From Channallabes apus (Eukaryota; Chordata; Actinopteri; Siluriformes; Clariidae), in the NCBI GenBank assembly GCA_030522415.1, contig CM060124.1:29360954-29424953 (forward strand): DNA of 64,000 nt, written 5' to 3'. The translations under genes and the position numbers were made by a program. Below are positions 40,626 to 51,662 of this stretch, piece by piece (position 1 is the first letter of the stretch; each line of letters opens with the position of its first letter). The notes beneath the pieces are model-generated. The model saw only the letters and a list, made by a program, of their open reading frames with translations, had not been told where the DNA came from and made no database searches.

Positions 40626-40904
40626 TTTAGCATGTAGATTACCAGAGTACCTGTATTTCCTTCATTTTAAAACTTCTAGTCTGGTTGGAAGTTGAAAAGA
40701 AGGACTTTTTTTTACTACTTCATGCAGACACTTTCTTGGTGTGATTTCACTTTCTCTCTCTCCGAAGCCCTATTTGCGTGGGAAATCTTGTGTGATTTGG
40801 AACAATTGCAGCGGTTGTCTGTGACCTTTAATCCCGTGTGAATCAGCCATGTCTGGTCATTTGTATAGGTAGAAATTCACTCGCAAATGACCAACCATAT
40901 TTCT
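37525..40904. other. remainder of copy B: LINE 3' relic, empty DIRS site, TA repeat
   Basis: Contains the LINE 3' relic (about 38686-39105), a G-run at about 39287-39304, the unoccupied DIRS site GAAGTTCTCTGATCG (39787-39801, GTT at 39789-39791) and a (TA)n of about 60 bp at 40561-40621. No gene. Confidence 0.8.
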
Positions 40905-40949
40905 GTTTTTTCCGTTTTTGTTTCCTGTGTGCTTTTCCTGTGTGCATCT

Positions 40950-43830
40950 TGGTAATATGACATTCAAGCAGTCAGATGCAGACCATTTTACATCCCGAGG
41001 GAGTTTACTGTGGTGATCATTGTGGCTGTTTACATTCCACCTAGCGCTAAAGCTAACGGGGCACTCAGTGAACTCTACTCCATCATCAGTGACCTACAAA
41101 CAGTCCACCCTGATGGCTTCTTTATCATCGCCGGGGATTTTAATAAAGCTTCACTCAAGTCAGTACTACCAAAATTTCATCAGAACATTGACTTTGCAAC
41201 AAGAGGGGACAACATGTTAGACCTTGTTTATACAAACATCCAGCATGCATACAAGGCTGCACCCCTCCCCCACCTTGGACAATCAGACCACATCTCCATA
41301 CTTCTCACTCCAGCCTATAGACCAATAAACAAACAGTTCAGACCAGCCATGAAAGAGGTGAGAACGTGGCCACGGGGGGCCATGTCTGCCCTTCAGGACT
41401 GCTTTGATTGCACAGAATGGAACATGTTCAGAGAAGCAGCCACCTATGAACATTCAGTCGATCTGGAAGAGTACGCAGCCTCAGTGACTGGTTACATCAG
41501 CAAGTGCGTTGAGAATGTTACTGTCTCAAAGACTGTTGTCACCCGGGCAAACCATAAACCCTGGTTCTCTGCTAAGCTGCGCAGCCTGGTGAAAATCAGG
41601 GACAGAGCCTTCAAGTCCAAAGACAGGGAAGCTTACATCGCAGCCAGAGCCAACCTGTCACGGGCCATCAAAGAGGCAAAGCGGGCGTATGCAGAGAAGA
41701 TCAGCAACCACTTCTCAAGCTCAAGAGACACGCGGCGCATGTGGCAGGGCATCCAGACCATCACGGGCTACAAACCAACACAATTGGAATGTAGCAGTGA
41801 TCCCTCCCTACCAGATGAGCTGAATAACTTTTTTGCACGATTTGAGGCAGAGAATGAGGCACCAGCGAGGAAGATGACCACCTTCCCCAACGACCAGGTA
41901 CTACATCTATCCACAGCAGACGTCAGGTCGACTCTCCGCAGAGTGAACCCACGAAAAGCTGCAGGACCAGACAACATACCTGGCCAGGTGCTCCGGGATT
42001 GTGCTGATCAGCTTGCGGTCATCTTTGCAGACATCTTCAACTCATCACTGAGCTCTGCTGTTATACCTACATGCCTGAAGACCACCAAAATCATCCCAGT
42101 GCCAAAAAAGTCAACTGTGTCTTGTCTTAACGACTACCGCCCCATAGCACTCACATCTATCATCATGAAGTGCTTTGAGAGGCTGGTACTGAGTTACATG
42201 AAGTCTAAGCTCTCACATACTCTGGACCCGTTACAATTCACATATCGACCAAACCGCTCCACAGATGACGCCATCTCATCTGCTCTTCAACTTACCCTCT
42301 CCCATCTCGACAGAAAGGACACTTAGAATGCTGTTTATCGACTTCAGCTCAGCATTCAATACAATAATTCCCCAAAGGCTGGTAAGGAAGTTGGACCTTC
42401 TAGGTATAGACACTCCTCTTTGTAATTGGATCCTGGACTTCCTCACTGACAGGCCGCAGACTGTCTTCATAGGCAACAACTCCTCCGGGGTCCTCAGACT
42501 GAGCACAGGCTCCCCACAGGGCTGTGTGCTTAGCCCACTGCTTTTCACTCTGCTAACGCACGACTGTGCTGCACAGCACAGTTCAAATCACATCATAAAG
42601 TTTGCAGACGATACAACAGTAGTGGGTCTCATCACCAACGACGATGAGTCTGCGTACAGAGAGGAGGTAAAACATCTGGTGGACTGGTGTCAAAATAACA
42701 ACCTGTCTCTTAATGTTCAGAAGACAAAAGAGATGGTTGTTAACTTCAGGAAGAGCCCGAAGGCCTACGCCCCACTGTACATCAACGGATCTGCTGTCGA
42801 GATTGTCAGCAGTGTGAAGTTTCTGGGGGTGCACATGGCAGATGATCTTTCCTGGAACCTGAACACCACCACCATCACCAAGAAAGCACAACAACGTCTT
42901 CACTTTCTTCGGAAACTGAAGAAGGCCAGTCTTCCACCTCCCATCCTCACCTCATTCTATCAAGGGACCATCGAGAGTGTTCTCTGCTGTTACATCACCG
43001 TCTGGTACGGAAACTGCACCACCACTGAAAAGAAGTCCTTGCAGCGGATAGTGAAGACAGCAGAGAGAATCATCGGGGTCCCTCTCCCAGCCATCTCCCA
43101 ACTCTACGACAAACACCTGATCCGCCGTGCGAGCAGCATAGTGAAAGACTCTTTTCACCCCTCACATGCACTGTTCTCCCTCCTCCCATCAGGCAGACGG
43201 TTCCGCAGCATCAGAACTGTGACTGCCAGACACTGCAAGAGCTTCTTTCCACAAGCAGTAAGGGCTCTCAACTTACTGACAACATAGAACTGAACAAACA
43301 TACGAAACACACACTGAACATAAACACATAATGGACTCCTATATTTATAAACTCACCTAAACAACTAAACCCTCATACAATATGCTACATGCACACCAAA
43401 GACAAAAACACACAAATTGGACTGTGGTACAACACACATATTGTACACCCTGTATTGCATACTGTATTTTTGTCCAAGAAATTTTCTACCTCATGCTGAT
43501 TTGCACTAGTCGCAATTTGCACATCTTGTCTTGTCTCGTCCAATACTCCTACAATAACTTGAACCCGCACACTGTACTCTGAACCAATTGCACATGTTCA
43601 CTTTGTATCATTGCACTGTATTGTCTTCCTGTCCTGTTAGTGTACAGATAGTTTATTTAAAAATAGTCACTTAGTTAGTTTAGCTTAGTTAGTTGTAATT
43701 TCTTGTTTTCTATTTCTTATTAAGGCACCACGGAGGGTCTGTGTGAAACGGCCTTTCAATACAATGTATACTGTGTATATTGTTGTATTGACAATAAACC
43801 TCTCTTGAATCTTGAATCTTGAATCTTCAA
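40950..43830 (+). mobile_element. 5'-truncated LINE, L2/Rex1-like
   Basis: Begins in the endonuclease domain ([20 protein letters not shown]) soon after the end of copy B and ends with AATAAACC and a (CTTGAAT)n tail at about 43793-43830. The endonuclease and RT are present, but one frameshift near 42320 divides ORF2. It differs from the L2 at 16994-22062 in protein sequence and tail, so it is a different family. No clear target duplication identified. Confidence 0.85.
40960..43287 (+). pseudogene. LINE ORF2 (endonuclease and RT) with one frameshift
   Basis: First frame to 42326: endonuclease ([25 protein letters not shown]) and the start of RT ([48 protein letters not shown]). A shift near 42320 moves to the second frame: [30 protein letters not shown] and the active site [12 protein letters not shown], with C-terminal [19 protein letters not shown] to TAG 43285-43287. 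The N-terminal endonuclease (first catalytic Glu region) is missing through 5' truncation, so it is dead. Confidence 0.88.
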
Positions 43831-43882
43831 CCCTGCTATTTTTATCCGCACTGCAGCCAGTGACTGGGTAGTATGGCGTGTA

Positions 43883-45412
43883 CAAACCGGATTCCAAAAA
43901 AGTTTGGACACTAAACAAATTGCGAATAAAAACTGAATGCAATGATGTGGAGATGGCAAATGTCAATATTTTATTCAGAATAGAACATAGATGACAGATC
44001 AAAAGTTTAATCCGAGAAAATGTATCATTTTAAGGAAAAATATGTTGATTCCAAATTTCACGGTGTCAACAAATCCCAAAAAAGTTGGGACAAGTAGCAA
44101 TAAGAGGCTGGAAAAAGTAAATTTGAGCATAACGAAGAGCTGAAAGACCAATTAACAGTAATTAGGTTAATTGGCAACATGATTGGGTATAAAAAGAGCT
44201 TCTCAGAGTGGCAGTGTCTCTCAGAAGCCAAGATGGGTAGAGGATCAACAATTCCCACAATGTTGCGCAGAAAGATAGTGGAGCAATATCAGAAAGGTGT
44301 TACCCAGCGAAAAATTGCAAAGACTTTGCAGTTATCATCATCAACTGTGCATAATATCATCCGAATAGCATCCGAATCTCTGTGCATAAGGGTCAAGGAC
44401 GTAAAACCATACTGGATGCCCGTGATCTCCGGGCCCTTAAACGACACTGCACCACAAACAGGAATGCTACTGTAAAGGAAATCACAGAATGGGCTCAGGA
44501 ATACTTCCAGAAACCATCGTCAGTGAACACAATCCACCGTGCCATCCACCGTTGCCAGCTGAACCTCTACAGTGCAAAGAAGAAGCCATTTCTAAGCAAG
44601 ATCCACAAGCACAGGCGTTTTCATTGGGTCAGGGATCATTTAAAATGGAGTGTGGCAAAATGGAAGACTGTTCTGTGGTCAGACGAGTCACGATTCGAAG
44701 TTCTTGTTGGAAATGTGGGACGCCATGTCATCCGGACCAAAGAGGACAAGGACAACCCAAGTTGTTATCAACGCTCAGTTCAGAAGCCTGCATCTCTGAT
44801 GGTATGGGGTTGCATGAGTGCATGTGGCATGGGCAGCTTGCATGTCTGGAAAGGCACCATCAATGCAGAAAAATATATTCAGGTTCTAGAACAATATATG
44901 CTCCCATCCAGACGTCATCACTTTCAGGGAAGACCCTGCATTTTTCAACAAGATAATGCCAGACCACATTCTGCATCAATCACAACATCATGGTTGCGTA
45001 GGAGAAGGATCCGGGTACTGAAATGGCCAGTCTGCAGTCCAGATCAGGCCCAAGACGATTGAACAGTTAGAGGCCTGTATTAGACAAGAATGGGAGAGCA
45101 TTCCTATTTCTAAACTTGAGAAACTGGTCTCCTCGGTCCCCAGACGTCTGTTGAGTGTTGTAAGAAGAAGGGGAGATGCCACACAGTGGTGAAAATGGCC
45201 TTGTCCCAACTTTTTTGGGATTTGTTGACACCATGACATTTTGATTCACCATATTTTTCCCTTAAAATGATACATTTTCTCAGTTTAAACTTTTGTTCTG
45301 TGATTTATGTTCTATTCTGAATAAAATATTGACATTTGCCATCTCCACATCATTGCATTCAGTTTTTATTCACAATTTGTTTAGTGTCCCAACTTTTTTG
45401 GAATCCGGTTTG
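43883..45412 (+). mobile_element. Tc1-like transposon, near full length but inactivated
   Basis: 1530 bp between CAAACCGGATTCC and its inverse, with TA at 43881-43882 and 45413-45414. The terminal repeats are about 150-200 bp. It belongs to the family split at 8381/25834 and helps identify those halves. Confidence 0.9.
44233..45191 (+). pseudogene. Tc1-like transposase with frameshift and catalytic deletion
   Basis: ATG at 44233 opens a helix-turn-helix domain (KGVTQRKIAKTLQLSSSTVH). A frameshift near 44365 moves to the frame holding [14 protein letters not shown] (first Asp) and [12 protein letters not shown] (second Asp). About 65 bp is missing after KWPVCSPD near 45035, removing the block with the third catalytic residue (Glu of PIEN in related halves at 25277 and 36270). 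The C-terminus resumes at EQLEACIRQEWESIP. It cannot be functional. Confidence 0.9.
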
Positions 45413-45414
45413 TA

Positions 45415-46040
45415 GTAACCCACCGGTGGCAGCGCTTGAACCTGGATCTGGATACCCAAACCTAGAGCCTCTTCATTAATCCATGATACAGTGAAACCTC
45501 GGATTACAAATAACGCAATTTGCGAGTCTTCCGCAAGACGAGAATTTTTTTTATTATGAATTTTCGCTTGAAAAACGAGCATTGTCTTGGTTTACGAGCA
45601 CCGAGTATCATGTATCACACATGCGCTTCTTGTTTTGATGCCGAGCGTCACGTGATCACAACTGAGCCAACTGTTTTTCTCTCTCTTGCGCTGTGGAATT
45701 GTGGGTAATCATCTCCCCTGCTGGGTCTTAGTGCTCGTCTCTTACTGGTATAATCAACATCCGTGCACGCGTGTACTGTTTACTATAACACTGTGACCAT
45801 GTGTGTATGTAAAACATATTTTATTTTGTGTTTGAAAGCGCGTTTTTTTTTTAACACACGTGTGTTCGCACGTGTAAAGCAAAAGAAAGTTATGTGTGTG
45901 TATGCGTAATGTGACAACGTGCCATTTCACACATTCTCTCTCGCCTTTAGTGTGTGTGTAAGCATATATTTAATCAATATTTAATCAATATATATTTAAG
46001 TAGGTAGAATATATAAATAAGAATTAAGAATCACCATTAT
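45415..46040. other. possible pogo/Tigger-like terminal fragment, otherwise no gene
   Basis: CAGTGAAACCTCGGATTACA at about 45489 looks like a terminal end of a mariner/pogo-type element (GCGAGT ... CCGCAAGACGAG follows). CTCTCGCCTTTAGTGTGTGTG near 45940 has an inverse at about 47437, so the LTR-like region between could be an insertion in it. The far terminal end was not found. Confidence 0.35.
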
Positions 46041-46206
46041 AGCATTAAAAAACAGACAGGGGAAAGTCAGGAAAAGCAGAAAAACAGGGGTACCCGAAAC
46101 CCACTAGACCAAGGAGCATGACAGGTCGTAAAACATAGACAAGATAAGGCGCCAGGTTCCGGATTAGCTGAAACTGAGCACACACACTTAAGGTGTGTGT
46201 GAAGGA

Positions 46207-46727
46207 TCAGGAGACAATGTGTGTATGTGTCTGTGCGCAGGTGGCCGGAATCTGCCAACAGAATGTGTGTGCGCAGAGAATCTTCCTGATAAGGGAGAGA
46301 CACAGAGCAAGGGTTTCCCCTATGTGTGTGTGAAAGTGGCCTTGGGCACAGACTGGATGGACAGACAAGAAATAAATCAGAGCCACAGAGAGTTTTATGA
46401 ATAACATTTTAATAAGAGTAAGACACAGGATAAAATAAGCGTATCTACATGATAATAATATAAAATACAAAGTATAAAAGCCCAACGTAAAATACAAAAC
46501 AAGAGGTAAAAAGCATCGACAGAAATAAAAGTCCTCAGAAGGAACACGATCTGAACTGCCCTGGCTGTCCGAATCATCCACAGAGATGATGTCATCAATG
46601 GAGAAGTTGCAGTTAGCTATAAAATAGAATGACATGTATAAAAACATTGAATAGGGTAAAATAAGGCAAATAAGTAATAAATAATAAATAAATTAGGTAC
46701 AGTAGTATAAAGGAGATGCTTACCCAT
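46207..46727 (-). other. possible spliced minus-strand small gene
   Basis: On the minus strand: TATAAAAATA near 46815, then ATG at 46727-46725, a donor GTAAGC at 46723, an acceptor TTTTATAG ending 46617 and an exon open from 46616 to TGA 46209-46207. The 107-base intron joins frames to give 137 codons. The N-terminal part is acidic and Ser-rich (SIDDIISVDDSDSQGSSD), the middle hydrophobic and the end His/Cys-rich. I recognise no family. It borders an LTR-like region, so it might be an antisense or accessory frame of an old retroelement. The splice signals could also be fortuitous. Confidence 0.3.
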
Positions 46728-46739
46728 GACTGGTCTTTT

Positions 46740-47330
46740 GAGAAATGAAGAATAAACCAAAGAAACACGAGGAAAAAAAAGTCTTGAGAACAAGCAACAC
46801 CCCTCTATTTTTATAAAAAGATATGAAAAGTGTAAAGATAATAGAAAATAATTATTAATGAAAATAAATTATAATGGAGAAAGTTATGAGCATGGAGAGG
46901 AGTCAGATAGCGAGGTGTATGATGTAATGGTACAAGATAAGAAAAATTTAATTATAATGGAAGAATTAATTGATAGAAACTGGAATAAAACAATTGATAG
47001 AACTGGATTATAATGGAATAAAAATTTGATGTGGTCAGCACAAAAAGTGTATAGAGGAGGGGTCGGGAAATTCCCCGGGACTCCCCCCTCCTTCTCATGA
47101 AGTGTATAAAAGGTGTGTGTCTTTTACTGTGAATTCAGTCTGCTCTTGACAGTGCTTGTATTTACGATCTAAGCATTGCAAGTGCGGCTCATTGGATTGG
47201 GTTTTATTGCTGCAATAAATCCTCTTACTTCTTCCAGTTCTGTGTGGTGTCTGAAATCTTCTTTAATTCTGATTGTAATTAATTTGTTAACTGTTTGATA
47301 TTTAAAATTGTAAGCAACTTTCAACAGGTG
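46740..47330 (+). mobile_element. LTR-like region with kappaB-type sites, TATA box and poly(A) signal
   Basis: The order on the plus strand resembles U3-R-U5: GGGAAATTCCCC (47065-47076) and GGGACTCCCC (47077-47086) both fit the NF-kappaB consensus, then TATAAAAG (47105-47112), about 100 bases later AATAAA (47214-47219), then GT-rich TTCTGTGTGGTGTCTG. No pair of LTRs, terminal repeats or target duplication was found, so ends and class are uncertain. It is possibly a solo LTR of an endogenous retrovirus. Confidence 0.45.
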
Positions 47331-47344
47331 GAAGAATTTTCTCC

Positions 47345-47348
<4 letters not shown>

Positions 47349-47400
<52 letters not shown>

Positions 47401-47470
47401 GCACCCCCTCTCTGCTTCACACACAAACACATACACACACACTAAAGGCGAGAGAGAGAGAGAGATACCC
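47349..47470. repeat. TG and GA microsatellites
   Basis: (TG)n at about 47349-47398 and (CA)n/(GA)n at 47420-47465. Confidence 0.9.
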
Positions 47471-48180
47471 CTCCCCTTACGATTCGTCTATCGTGTGAAT
47501 ACGCAGAATGTGCGGCTCACAGAATGATGAGTGCCAGAGAAACCCCTCTTACCTGTACCGATGTGGCAATTGATCTCAAAGGGCTATGAGTGACAGGTGG
47601 AGTAACAAAGTGGTTATACAGGAATGGCAAAAAGACCCCAGCATCAATCATATCATGCCTTATAACTTCCATATCGTGTTCTCACGTATACCTATGTGTA
47701 CTGTATCTTTATCATCTAGCTTTTGAAGATGAACTGAGAATGTTCAGGGCGATGCTTTATTAGATGTTTATGTTCTACACACACACACACACACAGCCTC
47801 GTTTAAGGTGACAGAACATCTGGACCACAACATTGCCATTAGAGTTATAGTAAAAGTAATCAGAAGGTTGTTTAAAATACTAAATTAGACTATTTGGATA
47901 CATTCGGGGTATTTGAATGACTTTTTCATTTCAGTTATGATTAACACTGATCTTAAAGTTGGCACGATGTTGTGTTTCATGTTAAGGTGGAACAGAGCCC
48001 AGAGGTGAGAATGTGCTGTTTGGATTGACATGGAAACAACTGTCCCGTGAACAATGAACACAGGTTATTCAGGATTAATTAGATAATACCTACAGCATTT
48101 TTATAATTAATACACATCACAGCAAGGTTCAACGGTGTGGGTTGATAATTGTGATAGTTGTATAGTGTGTAGGCTGTTGC
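47471..48180. other. no gene seen
   Basis: Non-coding; a short (CA)n at about 47777-47794. Nothing else recognised. Confidence 0.6.
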
Positions 48181-48189
48181 GTGAGGATG

Positions 48190-48282
48190 GGAACAGCTCC
48201 AACGCCGCCGTCGAGCTCAGTGCCAGCTTCAACGCCGCCGTCGAGCGCAGTGCCAGCTCCTCCGCCGCCGTCGAGCTCTAAA
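48190..48282. repeat. 33-bp GC-rich minisatellite, about 3 units
   Basis: Units of the type AACGCCGCCGTCGAGCTCAG + TGCCAGCTTC. The 33-bp length, a multiple of three, keeps a Pro/Ser-rich frame open (48181-48558), but nothing supports translation. Confidence 0.8.
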
Positions 48283-48589
48283 AAGCTCCCTGCTCTAAAA
48301 GTTGCCTTTCCTTCTTTTGTTTTTAATTTCATTGCCTTTAAGTTTTTCTCATCTGTTGTTGCCCAAGAGCTTACTTTCTTTCTTTCCTTCATTTTCTTTT
48401 TTTTTTACTACTTTTTTATCCTTTCTCTTGGGGGTCTCCTGGGAGGAGTGCATACAGTACAGTACAGTTACCTGTTTCCGCTTTCTTATGCTGCTGGAGA
48501 GTTAATGAGGGGACGTGACCAGGTACAGACTTGTCCCCCCACACGAGCCATCATATAGCAACACCAACCGTTTTTTTTATAGAGATGGG

Positions 48590-49080
48590 GAGGGGAGAGA
48601 GAGAGAGAGAGAGAGAATGAGGACTCCTCTTACTCTTTCTGGTTGACTCTCCCTTATCTCTGTCTCGTCTTCTGAAAGCCTGACCCCCTCCCCCCTCCCC
48701 CTATTCTCACCTTCTCTCCATTGTTCACGCAACGAGCGTTTCAGATGACAGATGATCTTTTGTCCTTGGAGGACTTGGAAGACTTAAGAAGCTACGTACT
48801 TGGATGAGTATTGAAACTTATCTACTGAACAAGAAAGAAGTCTTCCAGACAACCTCACCTTGGATGACTGAGAATCAGACGTTGTCAGACAGTAAAAAGT
48901 CTATTGTGACCATGTGGTGATCTGAGAAGCCACTGGGATGAATAAGGCGGCTTTAAGATTTTGTTCCTATCAGTGTTTGTGATGGTAAACCGATCCTATC
49001 TTGCAGCACTCTTGTGCCAGTTGTACTGTACAGTATATTGTTTAATTCCCTGGTTCTTTTCTCTCCATTGATCCATAAAT
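48590..49080. other. GA microsatellite and dispersed repeat, no gene
   Basis: (GA)n at about 48596-48615. 48745-48910 resembles 5355-5470 (TTGGAGGACTT ... CTTCCAGACAACCTCACCTT). Unnamed family. Confidence 0.5.
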
Positions 49081-49790
49081 CCACGTTTTGATTATTTCAT
49101 CTAAAACTACAGAAGATTGTACAAGTGGTTCTTCATTCAATTTCTACATTCTTGTCCACCATGACTACATTGTGGTTGCTGCTATATTGAGTGACTACAG
49201 TAGGGTCTCCTATTTCGTAAAAATATTTTCACTCGCTCATCAACACAAGCGAAACCTCTTTTTTTGTCTTTACTATCCTGTGTAGGTTCACCGTCCATAC
49301 TAACGTCCTCTGTAACACTCCCAGAGGAAAAAAAAGGTACACAGTGGTAAAAATTATTGTACTTATTTGTATAATTGTAGTTTTCCATAAATACACACTT
49401 AATGGCACGGAAAAGACCTCTGTTATGGAATGTGTTAACGGTTTAAGTTGTCATATGTCCCAGCTCACTATAGATGTGTTGTGTGAAGCTGAAAATATTT
49501 CAGATATTAAAGCAGAGCGAGTCGCAGCTCGACGAGAATATAGATGTATATTCATCTTTGCACAGATTTGGCCTTTTAAAGGCATGTGGTCCTAAAATTT
49601 TGATTAGCTGTAAAACACCCTGTTTCAGTTTAATCATTGTTTTCATTAAATTGCATGCTCAAAAAATTGTGTCTCACTCCTATTTCTTCTTGTTGCATGT
49701 TGAAGCTCTACTTGGAACCTTGTTAAGATCCAACCATGCAAAATAAGATTTTTGACCATTTAAGTGGTCTTAAACTTTTGATCGGGACTG
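49081..49790 (-). mobile_element. possible Tc1/mariner relic ending at 49788
   Basis: Ends AAACTTTTGATCGGGACTG then TA, the style of a Tc1/mariner terminal repeat. No matching left end or transposase was found, so its extent is a guess. Confidence 0.3.
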
Positions 49791-49872
49791 TATGACTGTA
49801 TTATGTAAAGACAGTACTGTATGTCTTTCAATATCACATGGTGTAGGGTAGCACTGTCACGTACGTTAGGTG

Positions 49873-50221
49873 CAGAGGTGTCAAGTAACGAAGTACAAAT
49901 ACTTCGTTACCTTACTTAAGTAGAAATTTTGGGTATCTATACTTTACTGGAGTAATTATTTTTCAGCCGACTTTTTACTTCTACTCCTTACATTTTTAAG
50001 CAAATATCTGTACTTTCTACTCCTTAAATTTTAAAAATAGCCTCGTTACTCTATTTTTATGATAAGAACGCACCCCCCCCCCCCAGTTGCATGATAAGAA
50101 CGCACCTCCTTACTCCGTACTTTTACTTGAGTTGATACTTCAACTTCCAAAGAAGTCTTTTTAAACCCTGGTATCTATACTTCTACTCAAGTAATGAATG
50201 TGAATACTTTTGACACCACTG
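49873..50221. mobile_element. hAT-type MITE with 8-bp target duplication
   Basis: 349 bp with terminal inverted repeats CAGAGGTGTCAA and TTGACACCACTG, flanked by GTTAGGTG (49865-49872) and GTTAGTTG (50222-50229), an 8-bp duplication with one mismatch as hAT transposases make. No coding capacity. The text about an ACTT-rich core (AGTACTTTTACTT-like) is a common fish repeat. Confidence 0.8.
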
Positions 50222-50328
50222 GTTAGTTGTTGGACTGTCGGCTTCACCAAGCAGAGGGCATGATGTTAAATAAAGTCTTTTAATGATCAAAGGAAGTTAG
50301 CTTTGCTTTTGGAGCGTGGGTCACGTTC

Positions 50329-51296
50329 TGTTATGATGTTGGACTGTGGGCTTGGTGTTGAGGCATAAATGCAGAGGGGATGCAGTGAAACAAAGTCTTT
50401 AATGAGAAGCAAGCAAACAAAAAGCAAACGAACAAAACATGAACTAAGGAAGTTGGCTAAAAACATGGAGCATGCTAACAAACGAAACTCAAAACACACA
50501 GACTCAGGATTACACGATCTAATACAGCACAGACATGGGGATACAAACTGGATGAGACAAGACATAGTAAACAGCCTAGAGGACTAAACACAAGGGACTA
50601 TACATGCAAGGGATAAACAACCACGACAGGCTTGGCTAGGTCTACCACCTGTTCTGCACATTAGCTGCTAAGCTAGCTCATAGCTAATCAGACTAATGGC
50701 TAAACAGGCTAGTAGCCTGAGACCCAAGGGAATGAACAGACAAGGTACACAGCAGACTAGGCATGAAACAGACTAAGAACTCTAAAAGGTTAGTGGCTAA
50801 AGATGTTAGTACCTAAACAGACTAAGAGCTAATCAGACAAGGAGACTAGACAGACTAAGATCTAAACATGTTAGTATCACCCTCATTAGTATTTAAACAG
50901 ACTACTAGCTAAACATGCAATGGGGGTTACTTACATAAAAGGGTAAACACAAAGGGCTAATTCTCCTAGAGGCTAATCCTGCTAGGAGACACAGAGACAA
51001 GGACATCTTAATATAAACAAACTTAAAGTGCTCCTGAAACCAAAAGGCCAACCATACTGTTAAACTAAAACAGAACAGAACAAAATAAAACCCACATAAC
51101 AGAAATTAATGCTCAACCCAGTTTCCCAGAACAAACAGGTCTTTATAACAATGCTAATGAGCCTCCTCAGTTCAGGTGAGCATCCACGTCACCTGACTGA
51201 GGAGGCTTCTGGGAAACTGAGTCTAGGAACAGAACTACAACTAAAAAACACTGCCCTCTAGTGGGCAACCCTCACAGCGTGCTATAACTCACAACA
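50329..51296 (-). mobile_element. candidate solo LTR (minus strand)
   Basis: On the minus strand it begins TGTTGTGAG and ends CATAACA, with TATAAAGACC (near 51143) and a later AAAGACTTT poly(A)-like area. It contains an inverted repeat around the CCTCCTCAG motifs at 51160-51215. No target duplication seen; a partial related copy precedes it at 50222-50300. Confidence 0.4.
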
Positions 51297-51504
51297 ACTT
51301 CTTTTACTTTGTACCTCATTGTTACCAGTATTTCCTACTGCTGAGCCCATAAGTTCTATTTTCACACCTTTGTTACCTGTTGCTACATTTTCGCAGTTTA
51401 ACAGTGTGACATTTCCCTCCATCACATCACTGCTCTGTGTTTCTGTCTCATCACCTTCCTCAGGTACTGGACACTAGCCTCCAGTCTTGGAGTTTGGAGT
51501 GGAC

Positions 51505-51662
51505 CAGTGTCTTACATTTACATTTAAGCATTATACAGAGCGACTTGCATTACACATGTTAAGGGCCTTGCTCAAGGGCCCAACAGTGGCAAATTGGTGG
51601 TTGTGGGGTTTGAACCTGGGATCTTCTGAACCGTAGTCCAATGCCTTAACCAAGGTACTGAG
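51505..51662. repeat. SINE-like fish repeat
   Basis: TTACATTTACATTT ... AGCGACTTGCATTAC ... GGGCCTTGCTCAAGGGCCCA ... GGTTTGAACCTGGGATC, a common fish interspersed repeat with a tRNA B-box-like GTTTGAACC. Exact family not assigned. Confidence 0.55.

Larger units (their letters stand above)
35922..40905 (+). repeat. tandem duplication, copy B
   Basis: Starts CCAAAACAATAAATAA directly after copy A ends and stops at CCATATTTCTG (40905). The junction shows at most one shared base, suggesting end joining. It lacks the DIRS element, the 784-bp inverted tract and 24083-25067 of copy A. Confidence 0.9.

Noticed and set aside
42583..43158. Minus-strand frames opposite the LINE RT
   Set aside because: Shadows of LINE ORF2.
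48181..48558. 125-codon Pro/Ser-rich frame
   Set aside because: Driven by a 33-bp minisatellite followed by T-rich low-complexity DNA.
51591..51640. tRNA gene at the GTTTGAACC B-box-like motif
   Set aside because: No cloverleaf arms or A box at correct spacing; it fits a SINE-like dispersed repeat.
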